Positions 49,154-61,659 of a stretch of 64,000 nucleotides of DNA are shown piece by piece. This DNA is from Metallyticus violacea. Taxonomy: Eukaryota > Arthropoda > Insecta > Mantodea > Metallyticidae. How positions within the stretch are numbered: the stretch's first letter is position 1; every line of letters begins with the position of its first letter. The notes beneath the pieces were generated by a model that worked only from the letters and a program-made list of their open reading frames with translations, did not search any database and had not been told where the DNA came from. Made by a program: the position numbers and the translations under genes. The stretch spans positions 71,835,501-71,899,500 of the forward strand of contig CM060833.1 in NCBI GenBank assembly GCA_030762175.1, read 5' to 3'.

Positions 49154-50492
49154 AACATATTTTAACTAGTTTTGTTACTTATTGTTAAATAATAGCTATT
49201 TATAATACGGGTATACAATACAATGTGTTCTTATAGACACCAAATTCCCTTTATGTTCATTTAAAAACAAGTATTTAAAAAAAATGTTTCACTCATTCCG
49301 AAAAGTTCCTTGTTTAAGAAATATTTGGGGTATTTCTCACTAGGAGTATGGATGAATCGTTACCTAAGCATCTGGCTAACAATTTACAAGGTAGTAATTT
49401 TAAAAGTGTTTTATTTAAAAACTAATTTTATTATTAGTTTTTCTTTATATCACAGTGAATTTATTTTTACAAATGTAATTTTCTCGCAATAAGTGAATGT
49501 ACGGAACTTTGGCATATTCAGTGATGAGATAAGCTGAGATATTTTTTTCCTCCAGCCTTGCATGGGTCCAGGGGCGCTACATGGTTGACTATGTAAATAA
49601 ATCTTAGAAATTAATTTTATAGTTATTAGATAATCTAGAGTGGCAAAACAGGAAACGAAGATCTTGTGCGAGATAATTCTTACAAAAGAAAATATTATAT
49701 ATGTTATTCCGTGAGCTAAAGAAGTCAGACGTTATAGCACGTTATATTGTGCAGTGTTACGTTTAGTGTGTATCTAGATCCAAAACTGGAGTGGTCTGTT
49801 AATGTGATGTGCTGGCTGTCCATGTCAATAAACAAAATGCATTTTTTTGTTTGTTTTGTGAAAACCGGATGAATATACAGTAGTCCATTATAGTCGAGAA
49901 GCTGACAGTGTTAACCGCTGTCTTCCCTTGGCATCATTGAGGATGCACATGAAACAGAATTAATGTCACATCAAAAGTGTACAAGAAGCAAGTTAAGAGA
50001 TTTGGTTACATCTTGTGCGCTGAAAACCTGATACACAAGCAAGTGTTTCTACAAGACGAGGCAATCTCTCATATTGGTCATGAACAGCAGTTTCCTGGTC
50101 GGCTGGTTTCTTGATACTTAGATTTTCCATATCCTTCACGAAGTCGTACTTTGATGCATTTTTGTAGGCAATGCTGAAAGAACAAGCATCATAACCATTG
50201 CTCATAATTTAGAGGACTTCGTGAAAACAGCGAAGCAATTCTGCACATTTACATGGAAACTGCGTGATGCTTTGGTAATTATGATGATTATCTGTATGCA
50301 ACATGCACACAGTGATGGAAACTTTTGGATCACATAGTTATAGGGTAGGTAATAGTTGTGAACAAAATGTTACTAAAGTGTTTCATGTTTGCGCCATCCC
50401 GTATCACTAATTACACTATGTACTGATTTCAAAATCGCAGTGAGAAATGTAAAAATAAAAAGTAAAATGTAATATATTATAAACTATATAGA
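49154..50492. other. AT-rich DNA, no gene seen
   Basis: Frames of 70 codons or fewer with no recognised domain. Confidence 0.5.
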
Positions 50493-50722
50493 TCTTGGTG
50501 GCTAGGGATAACGCGGTCTCTTCTGGACTCGAAATTCACGGGTTCACACCCTGCGAGGCCAATGGATTTTTACGTTGGGAACGCAATTGCTTCAGATTGT
50601 AGATAACCTGGAAAAAAAGTCTCTGGACAAACTTACGACCATTTCACGTTCAAGTAATATCTTGGCATTTGAAGCGATGGGCTGATCACCTTTCCTACTG
50701 ATATCTGTTGATTTTACTAAAT
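50493..50722 (+). mobile_element. tRNA-derived SINE, family D (probable)
   Basis: An A-box-like 'tggtggctagggataacg' and a B-box-like 'gggttcacaccc' stand about 35 bp apart. A non-coding body of about 160 bp with 'catttcacgttcaag' and 'gatgggctgatcacc' follows. The body is only distantly like families A-C. The ends are approximate and no target-site duplication was found. Confidence 0.6.
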
Positions 50723-50949
50723 TCGTAAGGATCATGGTTTCTTAGGACCTGGAACAGGACTTATGTATATCTATTCCTTGTAGGTAATGATGATTATAAA
50801 ATATGTAATTTGTAACCGCTTAAATAGATAATAATCACCACATTCCATATTAATTCAAAGTTGGTTACATTAGAGCCTTACTGAATGTTACAAAATTCAG
50901 TTTCTAATCTGAGCGCCTTGTGTTAAAAATACTATTTCAACATAAAATG

Positions 50950-51032
50950 TGTAGCGTTACTAAATAACTTCCCGGCGCCTCCACCAAATATGTAGCGTTA
51001 CTAAATAACTGCCCGTCGCCTAAAACCAAATA
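50950..51032. repeat. 41/42-bp tandem duplication
   Basis: 'tgtagcgttactaaataact' at 50950 returns at 50991, followed both times by variants of 'cccg.cgcct..accaaata'. The second unit is the start of the dispersed repeat that extends to 51325. Confidence 0.9.
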
Positions 51033-51325
51033 TATTTAATTTAAAGAATACTCGCTTATTTACTAAACTCAATAGTAAGTAATAACACGATATTAGGGAG
51101 TGTAGTCAGAGTTAAATCTCCTTTTATTCCAAACATCTTTTTTTTCTGAATTAACTGATAAGAATTAACAAAAGTAGTGGAAAACTATTTATCATTATAA
51201 ACTATTATCACTTCATGTTAAAGTTAGTTTATTGATACCTGATTTACACTTTTGAGTCAATAATAGATATCTTATCCATAGATGGCCCTATGGGGATCTA
51301 AGCTCACCCGTTCAGCTTCACGTCT
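50991..51325 (+). repeat. Dispersed repeat, copy 2 (with 33745-34075)
   Basis: Shares ordered blocks with 33745-34075, ending in 'catagatggccctatgggga' and 'cagcttcac'. The two copies have the same orientation, 17 kb apart. Confidence 0.65.
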
Positions 51326-53599
51326 CAGGGAATATTGAGGATGTCGAAGAATTCAGCTTAACTTAAAGAAACTAACGCTTCATGTTTTTCCATGCATATA
51401 TCAGCGTCCCTCTTCAGTCATACTTTTCTTAATATCTATTCTGACGACCCCTCTCAGGGCATATTGCTATATGTTTACAATGTTAACAACATTATAATAT
51501 CAAAGTGCCCAAGCCATAATATCTAAAAACAGTTCTTGCACTTTTTCTTTGTGGTAAATTGAATACCATATTCATTAAAAATACTTTCGCCTCACCAAAA
51601 TGAAAGCTCATACGTATATTTAATTTTTCTGTATAATTTACAGATGAAATATAAGGTATTCGAAATAAAATTTACTTCGAAAGCATTTAACATTTAACAG
51701 GAGCAATATCCGCCACCAATTTTAGGTATATTATGCCATAAATTGTAACTATTGTAACTGTTATTTCTATCCAAAACTTGAAATTCAGTAAATACAGTAG
51801 CTCGAATAAAACTGGTAATTCTGAACGGAAATGTCATGAAAACAATGGAATGTGAGATGGGAGACTTCAATATGAACGCACTCTGTGAAAGTTCTCATTA
51901 CACAATGATTTCTCTTCCTATTCCTCCCTATCGCTAGTTATTTACCTGGTAGTTGCGTTCAGAGGTTTATAGCATGTTTCCAAAGAAATGTACTGTATTT
52001 TCAGAATTATCGCAAGTGTAGAAAATGTAATATACATACTATGATAATCAAATAATCGTTTTATACATTTTATATCTTAAATTTTACATATATTAACAGT
52101 AATGACATTATACACACATTTTCAACATTCGGGGTATTCAAGCATTTGCCCAAAGTTGTACTGTTTTTCTCCGTAGTAATTACGAATTATTTAGTTAGGG
52201 ATATGTATAATGAATTGCTTTATTCATTATTATCAGTGACCCACCCCTGCAGGAAAATAATGAATTTCTATTAAAGACTGATAAAAAATGTCTCATTTAG
52301 TGCTGTAAGTCACGACTACAGCATTAGAATTTTTTATTATTATTACTGAATAATGTTCATTTTTGATAGCTGCAAATTACCAAAACCCTTGAAAATCACT
52401 AAAGATTTCCATGCTCGGGTTAAGAACAATGTATAACAGAAGTTTAATTATCATAGGATAGAATAGGGCTGAGGAGAATGTTTCGCCACCTGGACCACCT
52501 GATGGGCCTTTTATATGTACGTCAGAAACATGAATTTCTCCAGAGAGAAAATTTACTCCCACGTCGCAATGGACAAGTTAACTCGCCTGGCTCTTACTAC
52601 CCTCTAACCAGAGCTATGAATGAAGTAATATGAAATGGGAAAGGGAAAAAGCGCCCAATAATTTCAAGGTCAGGATAGCCGGTTCCAAAGTATTTGAACC
52701 CAGTACCTCACTTGCTAGTCCCAAGCTCAGTTAATTATCATTGTTTCCATTTCAGGGATAAGGCATTACAAAAACAGTAATATACTGGGTAGTTTTGGGT
52801 TGATTTGGTTTAGAAATGCAATATTTCTAACAAACTGACAAATGCTCAAAAATGCCATGATTCAATTCATTTAATTTGTATACCACTACAATTGGACCTC
52901 GATATAGCATTTTAGGACACATTTTTCAAACAATTGACAATTATATAAAGAGTTGGTACGATTGCCAATCTTCACTTGTGTGAATTTAAAGATAAAATAG
53001 TTTTTAGACTAGTTTTAGATCCGCGTTGATATTTTTAAAACTAAAAATTTCCTGGCTACTAAGCAGTGATCCGTGCTGTAATATAAAACAAGCTTTCGTT
53101 AACTATTTCGGTTAGTATCCTCTCATTAAACTTTTGTATGTTTTTTTTTTTTTTTGTCGGCACAGCTTAGCCAGTTACTGCTGTGTTCTTTTGAAGAAAG
53201 TTTAATAATAAGTAGAATTCTAACTTTATCTAAACCGGGCACATATGGAAATCATAAAACGATCCATCTGCTTTCTGAGATTCGATAGAATACATTCATC
53301 TGAACTGGAACAGCGTATTTTCGGAATGGAGCACATCGTTAGCTCTTTTATGAGCATATATAAATGATGCATACAGCCTTTTTGGCACATATTACAGAAT
53401 ATACAGAATGGACAAACGTTAAACCGACAAACTTTGAGAGTTTGAACCAGACACCCAAACATACATTTTTTTCCCCTTACATCATATTTTCCTCTTGAAA
53501 CTTTTTCAAATGTGTGCGTTCTTCAGATGTAATAAGAAACAATTGCTCAAAATTTGCAACTTGTTCTATACACGCCTTGACTGAGTGCAGTATTTTTTT
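51326..53599. other. AT-rich DNA, no gene seen
   Basis: Frames of 78 codons or fewer, no recognised domain. A poly-T run is at 53141-53155. Confidence 0.5.
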
Positions 53600-53608
53600 A
53601 CTAACATG

Positions 53609-53853
53609 TACCAAGGTGAAGAGTCAATCCCGGCCAGGGTTCATGTTTAAATCCTAAGTATGGCTTCCTTCGGAAGGGCAGTAAAGCTGTGGGCTCTATG
53701 TCGAAGATTTACGGCACGTAAAAGAATTTCAAGCCTGAAAGAAGAAGTCCCCGAGCAAAATTTATCACCTGTTTCACGCTCTGAATTGAATGGGACGTTG
53801 GTGGCCTGAGATGTTAAAGAGCGTCCTTAAATAAATCAAATAAATAAAAATAA
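53609..53853 (+). mobile_element. SINE family A, 5'-damaged copy
   Basis: The head is reduced to 'tcaatcccggccagg'. The body ('atggcttccttcggaagggc' onwards) and the 3' end ('taaataaatcaaataaataa') are well kept. A 9-bp target-site duplication, actaacatg, is at 53600-53608 and 53854-53862, so the copy was probably already 5' truncated when it inserted. Confidence 0.87.
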
Positions 53854-53862
53854 ACTAACATG

Positions 53863-54976
53863 AAGTGAAACATTTGTAGAGAGCTAACGGGCATAGCTTG
53901 TACAAGGGCAAAAACAAACGTTCTCTTTTGTTCGGGTATGTCCTGTTTTTAGACCTTTGTCCGGGATCCAAGCGAATTTTTATGTACTTTTCTTATCTAC
54001 TTACAAAATCTTCAGTAAGAACTACTTCAATATATGCAGAAATTAAACATAATTATTTCTACAGTCAACAATGTACATTTCATAAACAGTTACGAAGTTA
54101 TTGATACTCGGAAAAGGACAGTCTAACATTTGTCTGTCTTCCACTATCACAGACATCATAAAATAAGATCCACGATAGCCGATACTTTCAAGAAGCAAGG
54201 ATTTTGCAGTTTACAATGAAATTCAAAGGGCAACTACAGACGGGAGTAATTACAGAATTGACATCATCGCAATGAAACCAGGCGATGATCGAGTGATGAT
54301 CGAGTTTACATCCTCGTTCGTTTCGAATCTCATGCCGAACCAACTGAGATGGATGTAGAGTAAAAACTAATGCATGAGCCAACTTGCATGTTATAAAGAA
54401 CATTATCGGCTTGAACATTTGAAAGTGGCGGAAGTTAGAGACACAGTACTGAAACTTATTGTGAACCTCATAAACAGATTTGCCTATAGCCATAGCGTCT
54501 TTGAAGATATGACTCTCCAAGCGCTGGAAAGGTAACCTAAATATTGTGTGATTATAATTATTTTTATTTTTGTAAATGTTTTCCATATTCTTGGTTACAA
54601 TCTTAAAATATGTCGTAAGATCTTTCTATTAAAAAGTAACCATTTTTTTAAAAAATGGTATGATCATTTAGTTTTTAATTATATTTGTCCATCTAGAGAA
54701 AATATATGTAATTAAATTATACCAGATGTTTTTAAATTGTTTGTTTTATCTCTTTTTAAAGTAAATTATCCATAGGTGGCAGCAGTATCAACGGAATGTA
54801 CTCTTTGTTAGATAGCTAGTAAACCAAAGTGTGAATTTTGTTCTGTTTCCACATTCTTGCGTTCTGCTTTGCACACATTGTTAGTAAGCTAATCTGGAAA
54901 CCTTATCTAAAATTTTACACATAGATATTGATAAGATATATGAAAGTGCAATATATTACTGCCCATACTAATAAAC
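53863..54976. other. AT-rich DNA, no gene seen
   Basis: A 132-codon minus-strand frame (54188-54586) is the longest. It matches no family I know and has no signal or domain features I can support. Confidence 0.45.
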
Positions 54977-55985
54977 AGGGTGTGAAATTAAAGCTTGACA
55001 AAGACCTGCAAAGCCCCTATTCTTACATCACCACTTTACTCACAGTGCCATATCAGCTGGCTGCGCCTGATTGGTAAATGGGTGAAGGATGGGAGGAGAT
55101 AGAAAATAGGTTTGTCTGTTGAAGATGGCTGTTTAACGGCTGTCGCCAGGTATCAGCCGTACTTTTCAAATGGAACATTCCAAGGGAGTTTTTACATCCT
55201 TTTTATTGTATGGGGAGCTAATAGTTTATACTTACATATTTCCTATCAATATGTCTAAAGTTTGAGAAAGGTTTCAAAATGAGATGCCTGACAGTTCCCT
55301 TGTAAGAGATGGATGTGCGGACATCTTCTCTTATATTTTTTCTCGACTACGTGGTTCTAAAGTTAGTTTGATATTAAAATGTATGTTCAATGATGTCTTA
55401 GCCAGTAAATATTCTGCGTTCAGAAGAGGAAGAATTAAATTTGAAGCTGAATGTAAAATTAGTGGATTTGGAAACCTATAACTCTGACACATAAAACAAG
55501 TAATATTATTATTGTCCTTTGATAATTTAATATTACATTTTCCTTGGCTTTCATCTATAGCTATCGGTAAGCTTAAATCTAACTCAGTATTTGGTGTCTT
55601 CTTTCTCCTTCACCTTCTTCCTTCGAACATGTCCTCCTTTTTGAAGCCCTTTTATCCTCCAGTCTATCTATTTACCCTATTTGTACATTATTAGACATTC
55701 GCTGCTGTGTATCGACGTAAGAGCGGCTCACTTAAAAACCAGGACGAGAGCGCACATTGAGAACAATTTGGTCTGCTACAAGTTCACCAAATTCTTTCCG
55801 TTAATGTTCGTGCAAGTGCGGATATGGGGACGAATCGCATGAATATTGTGAGCGTTCTTCAAAACGTATAACAAAATTTGAAAGGAAAAATCTTAATATA
55901 AAAGTTTGGAATTAGGAAAAAAAACCTTTTTCGTGTCTCGTGAAAGCTTTCAGAGTTTGTGGTTTAAAATCGGCCACCCTGTATA
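54977..55985. mobile_element. Possible decayed Tc1/mariner-like element
   Basis: 'cagggtgtgaaattaaa' at the left and 'tttaaaatcggccaccctg' at the right are weakly inverted (first 7 bp perfect, then patchy). The right end is followed by TA. The internal 1 kb has no recognisable transposase. Confidence 0.3.
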
Positions 55986-58452
55986 AATACCAAATTGAGA
56001 CCAGAAACACAATTTTACCAAATTCTAATGTGTTATCTCAGAAATGAAGTCCTAAATAAGCTTTTAGGAGTACCAAAGTCCAACATGCGTCACTAAGTTC
56101 GCTTCTTAATAGCCGTCAATTTTTATTTTGTCACGTGAAGTTTGGTTTAAGCAAACAGGTTTCCTTCTCAAACAGGTAACTCTGTTAGCAAATACACCCC
56201 TGAAAATTAAAACGTTTTCGCTTCCAAATTTAAAGTTTTACTTCAGCGGCATTCGTTTAGCCTCTCGGTTCGCTTCTTAACTCGTTTAGCCTGAATTTAA
56301 GGTACGCAATTTTATTTCCGTTCGCTAAGTTTCCAGGGCTCGACACACATACACTTATCCCTACACGATAGAATGCTAACAAAACTAACGTTAACACCGA
56401 ATTTAACGTTTCTAACAGGTCATGGAACGTTTAATCCAATATATTTATAATAAATGAAAACCCAATGTGGAAGTGCATCCAAAATGAGCAGACTATCTGA
56501 TTTTTAACGTAATCTGATGGACAAAGAAAGAATACATTTAAAGAAGCCAATGTTACCGTCAGATGGAAACTTGGATTAAAATGAACCTCTTACAATTGTA
56601 TAAGATAAAGTTCCTTGAATTCATATAATAAATTAACTTTGATAATCTGTAAAATATAAAGTGTAAGTATTCTAATTATATAATATGAAAAAAAGTTAAT
56701 TGTGAAAACCCTAGCATATAGTATAGTCAATTTAAGGAACATGCTGAATCAGTTAATAAAAAAACAAGTACCCATCTACACTTATCTATCATACTACAGC
56801 CAATCAGTCGAGCCGTTAACGAGGATAATAGGCCTTTTCCTAAAATTCGTGTCCTGATTAAACTTTTTGCTTTATTTAATTTAAAATTAATAGTAAGTGA
56901 CCGGCCATTGATAATATACGCTACATGCTCAGTGTAAAGTGTTATATGCGTTTTAGGCAGTAATGTTCCCAATTTAGATATAACACAGCTCTAACTTACA
57001 TAAAACACTTAATATTTTTCACATATAAAAAGTCGAGGTGGACTTTGTGGACTTCAACTGCAACATTTTTGCGATATGACGTTTATGGCTTCGAGTTTTA
57101 TTAACAAACACAACTAAGGCTTTCGGATATAAATAAAATCCATTCTTCTGCCTTCACATGTTCTACCAATAGCCATTACTTATAACGTAAATTTCTTCTA
57201 AATATGTTCACAATGTTATTCCTACAATATGTTTTACTTGCTAAACAAAAGTTGTAACCTTTATAGTATTTAGTATTACCATGCTAAACTTTAAATCACT
57301 TTAAAATTAAGTTGCATTGATAGGGAACAAGAGTTATAGTTTACAACTAAACACTTCTGCTATCTCAAAGCACTGGAAAGTCACCGGAGTTGGAAACACT
57401 GACTGAAAACAAATGGCAAAGGCAGTTCATAGCCTCGAGAAACTCTTGAAGAGGTGATCACAGAGAGACCGGCGACGCAGAGAATTTAGCTTGTGTTTCA
57501 GGAACAGAAAGTTCTAACATCTGACCCCAACTCGGAAATCTTAGGGATGGGAAATGAAGTGAGAGAATCGGAGAGATGAGAATGTTGTGAGATCTCTGCG
57601 CGCACAGAGAATCGCACAAACAGATGCGAAGAGAAATTATGCTCAAAACTGTCCAACTGATTTCGTAATCTCTGGAAACTTTCATTAACAAACGGAGAAC
57701 AATTCGGCAAGAAATAAAGTTATTAAGCATAGAGTTCTGAAATGGAGAGCAAACTGTTTTGAAGCGCGATGGTTGCTCTCCTGGGAAAAGTTACCTGAGT
57801 AGGGGTATTTTCTGTCAGATATGTTTCAGTCTAAAATGTTACTTTGTATGAACAGTTCATATTTCCTAGACAGTTCCACATTTCTCCATTTTATCATTTG
57901 ATTTAACATTATAATCCGTATTTGGTGTGCTTCAGTTCTCCTATGAATTTTAGTCACACAAACCCGATGCCTATATTCAGGCACCCCGTAATTCTTCTCC
58001 ATACTTGAGCAATTATTGCCTGCTTATATCCTGTAGAGTTGCTTACAGTCAATGCTGGCAACATTTAGAACACGAGCAAACTTTACAAAAGAAAATTGAG
58101 GAAAAAATTGTTCATACAAATACTTATAAAACAGTTTGATATTATGAATACAAAGAAATTAATAGATATTAAAAGATACAGGAGTAGAATATATGTAATC
58201 TACCGTATCTAAAAGTGTGTATAAAACATACCATTATTATGGTACGTTTTTCCTCATTGTCCTAAAGTATGCATTGTTTAAGAAAAATAGCATTATAAAG
58301 GGCTTCATTTTCAAAACTTACTGTTACAAATAACTTCTTTTTAAAATAAATTTAATTTAGACAAACAAAAGATACGCGTATTTCGGCTTACAAGGCCGGT
58401 GTTGTGAGTATAGAAAAGCATATAGTTGTGTGACAGGAAGATCCATTAAAAC
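55986..58452. other. AT-rich DNA, no gene seen
   Basis: A GC-richer patch at 57400-57730 has overlapping 70- and 90-codon minus-strand frames without known domains. The rest is unrecognised. Confidence 0.45.
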
Positions 58453-58806
58453 TTGCTAGGGAGAACTAAGCGACGTTTGCGCCTTAATCAGCTAGAAAAA
58501 TCTGCAATTGTGGAATATTCTATTCAAACTTGCCAAGAAATAAAATATGAAAAAATAGAAGTAAATTCAAAAACAGCCAGATGTTTTAATCTGACTTGGA
58601 AAGAAGACTTAGTAATAGAGCTGTATCAAGATAAAGTAAACAAAGACAGTTACTGGTCAATAAACAACTACACTACGACTCTCTCACTATTCATACTCAC
58701 TCCTAAATTTTCTATTCCTATCTTCCTCTACAAAAACGTTCATTCATTTCACTGGCAATGCCGGCCAAGTAGCCAGCAAAAGCTTTCATTTTTAAATTAC
58801 ATTTAA
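58453..58806 (+). pseudogene. GIY-YIG endonuclease remnant of a Penelope-like element
   Basis: The frame reads 'GRTKRRLRLNQLEKSAIVEY', then 'IKYEKIEVNSKTARCF', then 'VIELYQDKVNKDSYWSINN'. This matches the second half of the GIY-YIG nuclease domain at the C-terminus of Penelope-like retroelements. The usual pattern there is an RLNQPEKSAVAEH-type block, a GHxI segment, a segment ending in an EAIEI-type glutamate, and a NxNxD/E-G-x-x-L ending. Here the catalytic-region glutamate is in 'DLVIELYQ'. The upstream GIY...YIG strands and the reverse transcriptase are missing. Residues after about 78 look unrelated. Identification is by remembered family pattern. Confidence 0.65.
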
Positions 58807-59014
58807 AGCAATAATCGGCAAACGCAGTAAGAAACAGCTAATGAACCTGTAAATTAAACAAAACACTTAAATAGTTACACAAATATCTCTTTATTTCCAG
58901 CAGTTTGTGTTCTTCTTCAAAGGCAGTAGAGAAGCCTGCATGTGTGTATACATACATGAGAGCTGTAAGGGAAACTATTTATCCACATTGCTTAATAACA
59001 TTATTTAAATTTGT
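58807..59014. other. Spacer, no gene seen
   Basis: AT-rich sequence between the Penelope-like remnant and a SINE. Confidence 0.5.
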
Positions 59015-59251
59015 TTGGTTTATTTACGGACGATCTTTAACACCTCAGGTCATCAGCATCCCATTCAATCCACGACGTGACACAACCGATAAATTTTGTT
59101 CCGAGACCCCTTCTTTCAGGCCTGAGGTTCTTTTAGGTGCCCGTTAATCTACAACACGGGATCAACGACTCTACTTTCTTTAGAATTTTTACGCCCGAAA
59201 AAACTTCCATCGATCCTGGCTGGCATTGAACTCGGCGGGATTGGGTCTACG
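59015..59251 (-). mobile_element. SINE family A, minus-strand copy with damaged head
   Basis: 'tttaacacctcaggtcatca', 'atcccattcaatccacg', 'ctttcaggcctgaggttc' and 'tttttacgcccgaaaaaac' are the reverse complement of the family-A body. The B box and A box at the right are degraded. Confidence 0.85.
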
Positions 59252-59663
59252 AGGCAAGTGCATAATAACAAGTGAGGACACTGCTGTCGCTATCATTGGT
59301 GGAGCGAAAAGGCCTATTACAGAGCTTACAGATGAGTGCATTCAAAGATCTACCTTCGAAAGTACCTAAACACACACACTGGTACTCCGTGTAAGAAAGC
59401 TATAATAAATGTTGAAAACACTGTCTAAGGGACACTGGTGACTAAAGTATCTCGATTTCGCTACTTGGTGATGACAATCATCTGAAAGTGATAAATGAAG
59501 TAAGGTCAACTTTAAAAGTTACGAAAATCTACTTCTGCTTTAATGGTTCCTTTTTTATAAATGTCTTTGCATGGACTTATATGTTGCTGTGCCAAATCCC
59601 AGTTTCACTTTCTTGTCTCATCCATGTGATAACCATTTCCCCGCGCCATTTTTTCGAAATTAG
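59252..59663. other. No gene seen
   Basis: Unrecognised sequence up to the target-site duplication of the R1-type LINE. Confidence 0.5.
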
Positions 59664-60009
59664 TAGTGATGACATTTTTATTTATTTTTTTTATTCTGCA
59701 ATACTTACACCCTGATATCTTGTTACTACATCAGGACGTAATACTCCAGATTTCATTTATTTATTCCACTTATATTTTCAATACAATTTAAACTAGAATT
59801 TAAATTCTACAGGTTTTAAGATCTACACTAAGAAAACTAAAACTATAATAACTAAACAAAATTAAATCTTCAATGAACTATACCGGTACTGGAATCCAGC
59901 ACTACGGTTTTTTCTATAATTTATGATAATGAATTCATTTTACCTTTAAACTTTATTAATTTACAATGCTTGCATCAGAACCTGGACATCAATGGAGTAG
60001 TTGCCGGTC

Positions 60010-60268
60010 TCAAGCAGCAACTTGACTGGGTGTGCTGATAGTGCAGTTTCTCGCTCTTCTTTCCTTCTCTTGATTACCGTCTACTTCTTCCTGCTTCTTT
60101 TCCGCCCGAGAACTATCATTTTCCTTTCTTCTATCTATTCTGCTCTCTTCTTCTGATTCGAATTGGGTGTTATCTTCTTCTAATTCTAGTTGCAAATCTC
60201 TTTCTTGCCTTTTCCTGATTCTCTCGGATCTTCTAGGGGAATATACCATTTCTGGCCTTTGAATTTTC

Positions 60269-60312
<44 letters not shown>

Positions 60313-60747
60313 ATTTTTATACTCTACTGCCATTTTGCTTGATATTTTATTTGTTAGTTCGTTCAATGCCCTAAAATCATCTTCGTTTGTCATGATGTTC
60401 CATATGCACTTCCCTGCAAGTAGTCGTCTTTCCTCTGCTACAATTGACTGGTAATTAGGGTATTCAAATGAGACATGTTCCGGTGTATCGATTACGTTAC
60501 AGTCCGTACATGCATTATTTGCTTGTAAATTAAATCTTTGTAAATATGAGCAATATGGACCATGGCCTGTTACATAGTGCACTAAACCCTTATTGGGATG
60601 AATATGCTTAAATTGTAATCTTTCCTTTATGGATGGGAATCTTTCATGTACTCTTCTGCCTTCTTTTATCTCATTCCATTCTTGTTGCCATATTTGTAAT
60701 AAAGAATCTTTTAACTTCTTTTTTATTCCCACACTTTTTACCAACAA
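60010..60747 (-). pseudogene. R1-type LINE ORF2: C-terminal knuckle and charged tail
   Basis: A 245-codon frame. 'GLVHYVTGHGPYCSYLQRF' is followed by 'CTDCNVIDTPEHVSFEY' (C80, C83, H91, then Tyr at 96 where the family has the fourth Cys), so the CCHC zinc knuckle is damaged. A run of Arg-Glu repeats (147-160) comes from a (CT)n microsatellite at 60267-60309. The last 85 residues are extremely charged ('RRSERIRKRQERD', 'ESEEESRIDRRKEN'). R1 proteins normally end soon after the knuckle, so this tail is an unusual extension. The segment is separated from the RT part by a TAA and a TAATGA pair at about 60748-60801. Confidence 0.8.
60267..60309. repeat. (CT)n microsatellite inside the LINE ORF
   Basis: About 43 bp of CT units, with one 'tgt' interruption just to the left. 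On the minus strand it encodes alternating Arg and Glu and keeps the frame open. Confidence 0.95.
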
Positions 60748-60798
60748 TGTTCATTATTTTTTAATTATTTTGTTTTTTAAGTCAATAAGAGGATGATC

Positions 60799-61593
60799 TT
60801 AACGAACTAAATAATCAATTGGCCATATACCCATTATTACTAATAGTCCTATTGTTGGAGAAGTGCAAAATGCCCCTGTACATCTCAATAAAATTTTTCT
60901 TTGGGAGCTCCTTAAAGTACGTATAAAATGTACCTCGCGTGCCTTTTCCCCCCAAACTCCTCCTCCATAGTTTAATATGGCTGCAAAGATGCTATTATGA
61001 TATGTTTTTATTCCGTTAACATGTATATTGAAATATCTTTGTCCAATATTGGCCAACTTGAACACAACTTTTTCTGTTCTAGTTCTTGTGTTTTCTACAT
61101 GTTTCTTAAAAATTAGTTTTTCATCCAAATAGATACCTAAATATTTATTTACTGCTTGTCTCTTAATATTTTTATTGTTAATTTTAATACTCGGATTTCT
61201 GTTTAAGTTACCTTTTAAAAACATATATGATGATTTGTGAGGAGCAATTTCTAATTTTGCTTTTATGCACCAATTGTTTACATGTTCAGTTATTATATTT
61301 GATCTCTTTTCAATTTCCTTTCTATTATTTCCTTCTATTATTATTAGTAAGTCATCTGCATATGCGATAATATCTTTTATACTGTTTAATCCTTCTATTT
61401 TTTCTATTAGAGATTCCAAAAATATGTCCCATAATATCGGCCCTAATATTGATCCCTGCGGACATCCTTTGGTAATTTCCTTTGTAATAATCTGGTTTGC
61501 ACCCTTTACGTACACTCTTCTATTTTTACAATAATCTATAAACAAATTATACATACATTTTGGATATTTCTTTTTCCTTAAAATTTGAAACAA
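60799..61593 (-). pseudogene. R1-type LINE ORF2: RT palm and thumb
   Basis: This segment continues the RT in the same frame after about 20 codons that are readable between the stops and its first Met. Motif A there reads 'IFFNIAGAFDN', in which the invariant catalytic Asp is Asn (AAT codon, plus 61630-61632). Then follow 'TKGCPQGSILGPILW' (residues 41-55), 'IIAYADDLLIII' with the YADD box at 78-81, 'YLGIYLD', and 'NYGGGVWG'. The segment ends 'WPIDYLVR' at a TAA. Loss of the motif A Asp would abolish polymerisation even if the stops were absent. Confidence 0.88.
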
Positions 61594-61659
61594 TGCTGGC
61601 CACCATAAATTATCAAACGCCCCCGCAATATTGAAAAATATTGCTATTACGTATTTTTA

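Noticed and set aside
54188..54586. 132-codon minus-strand frame
   Set aside because: No recognisable domain, AT-rich composition like the flanks, no supporting splice or promoter signal; the length is possible by chance in a 64-kb window.
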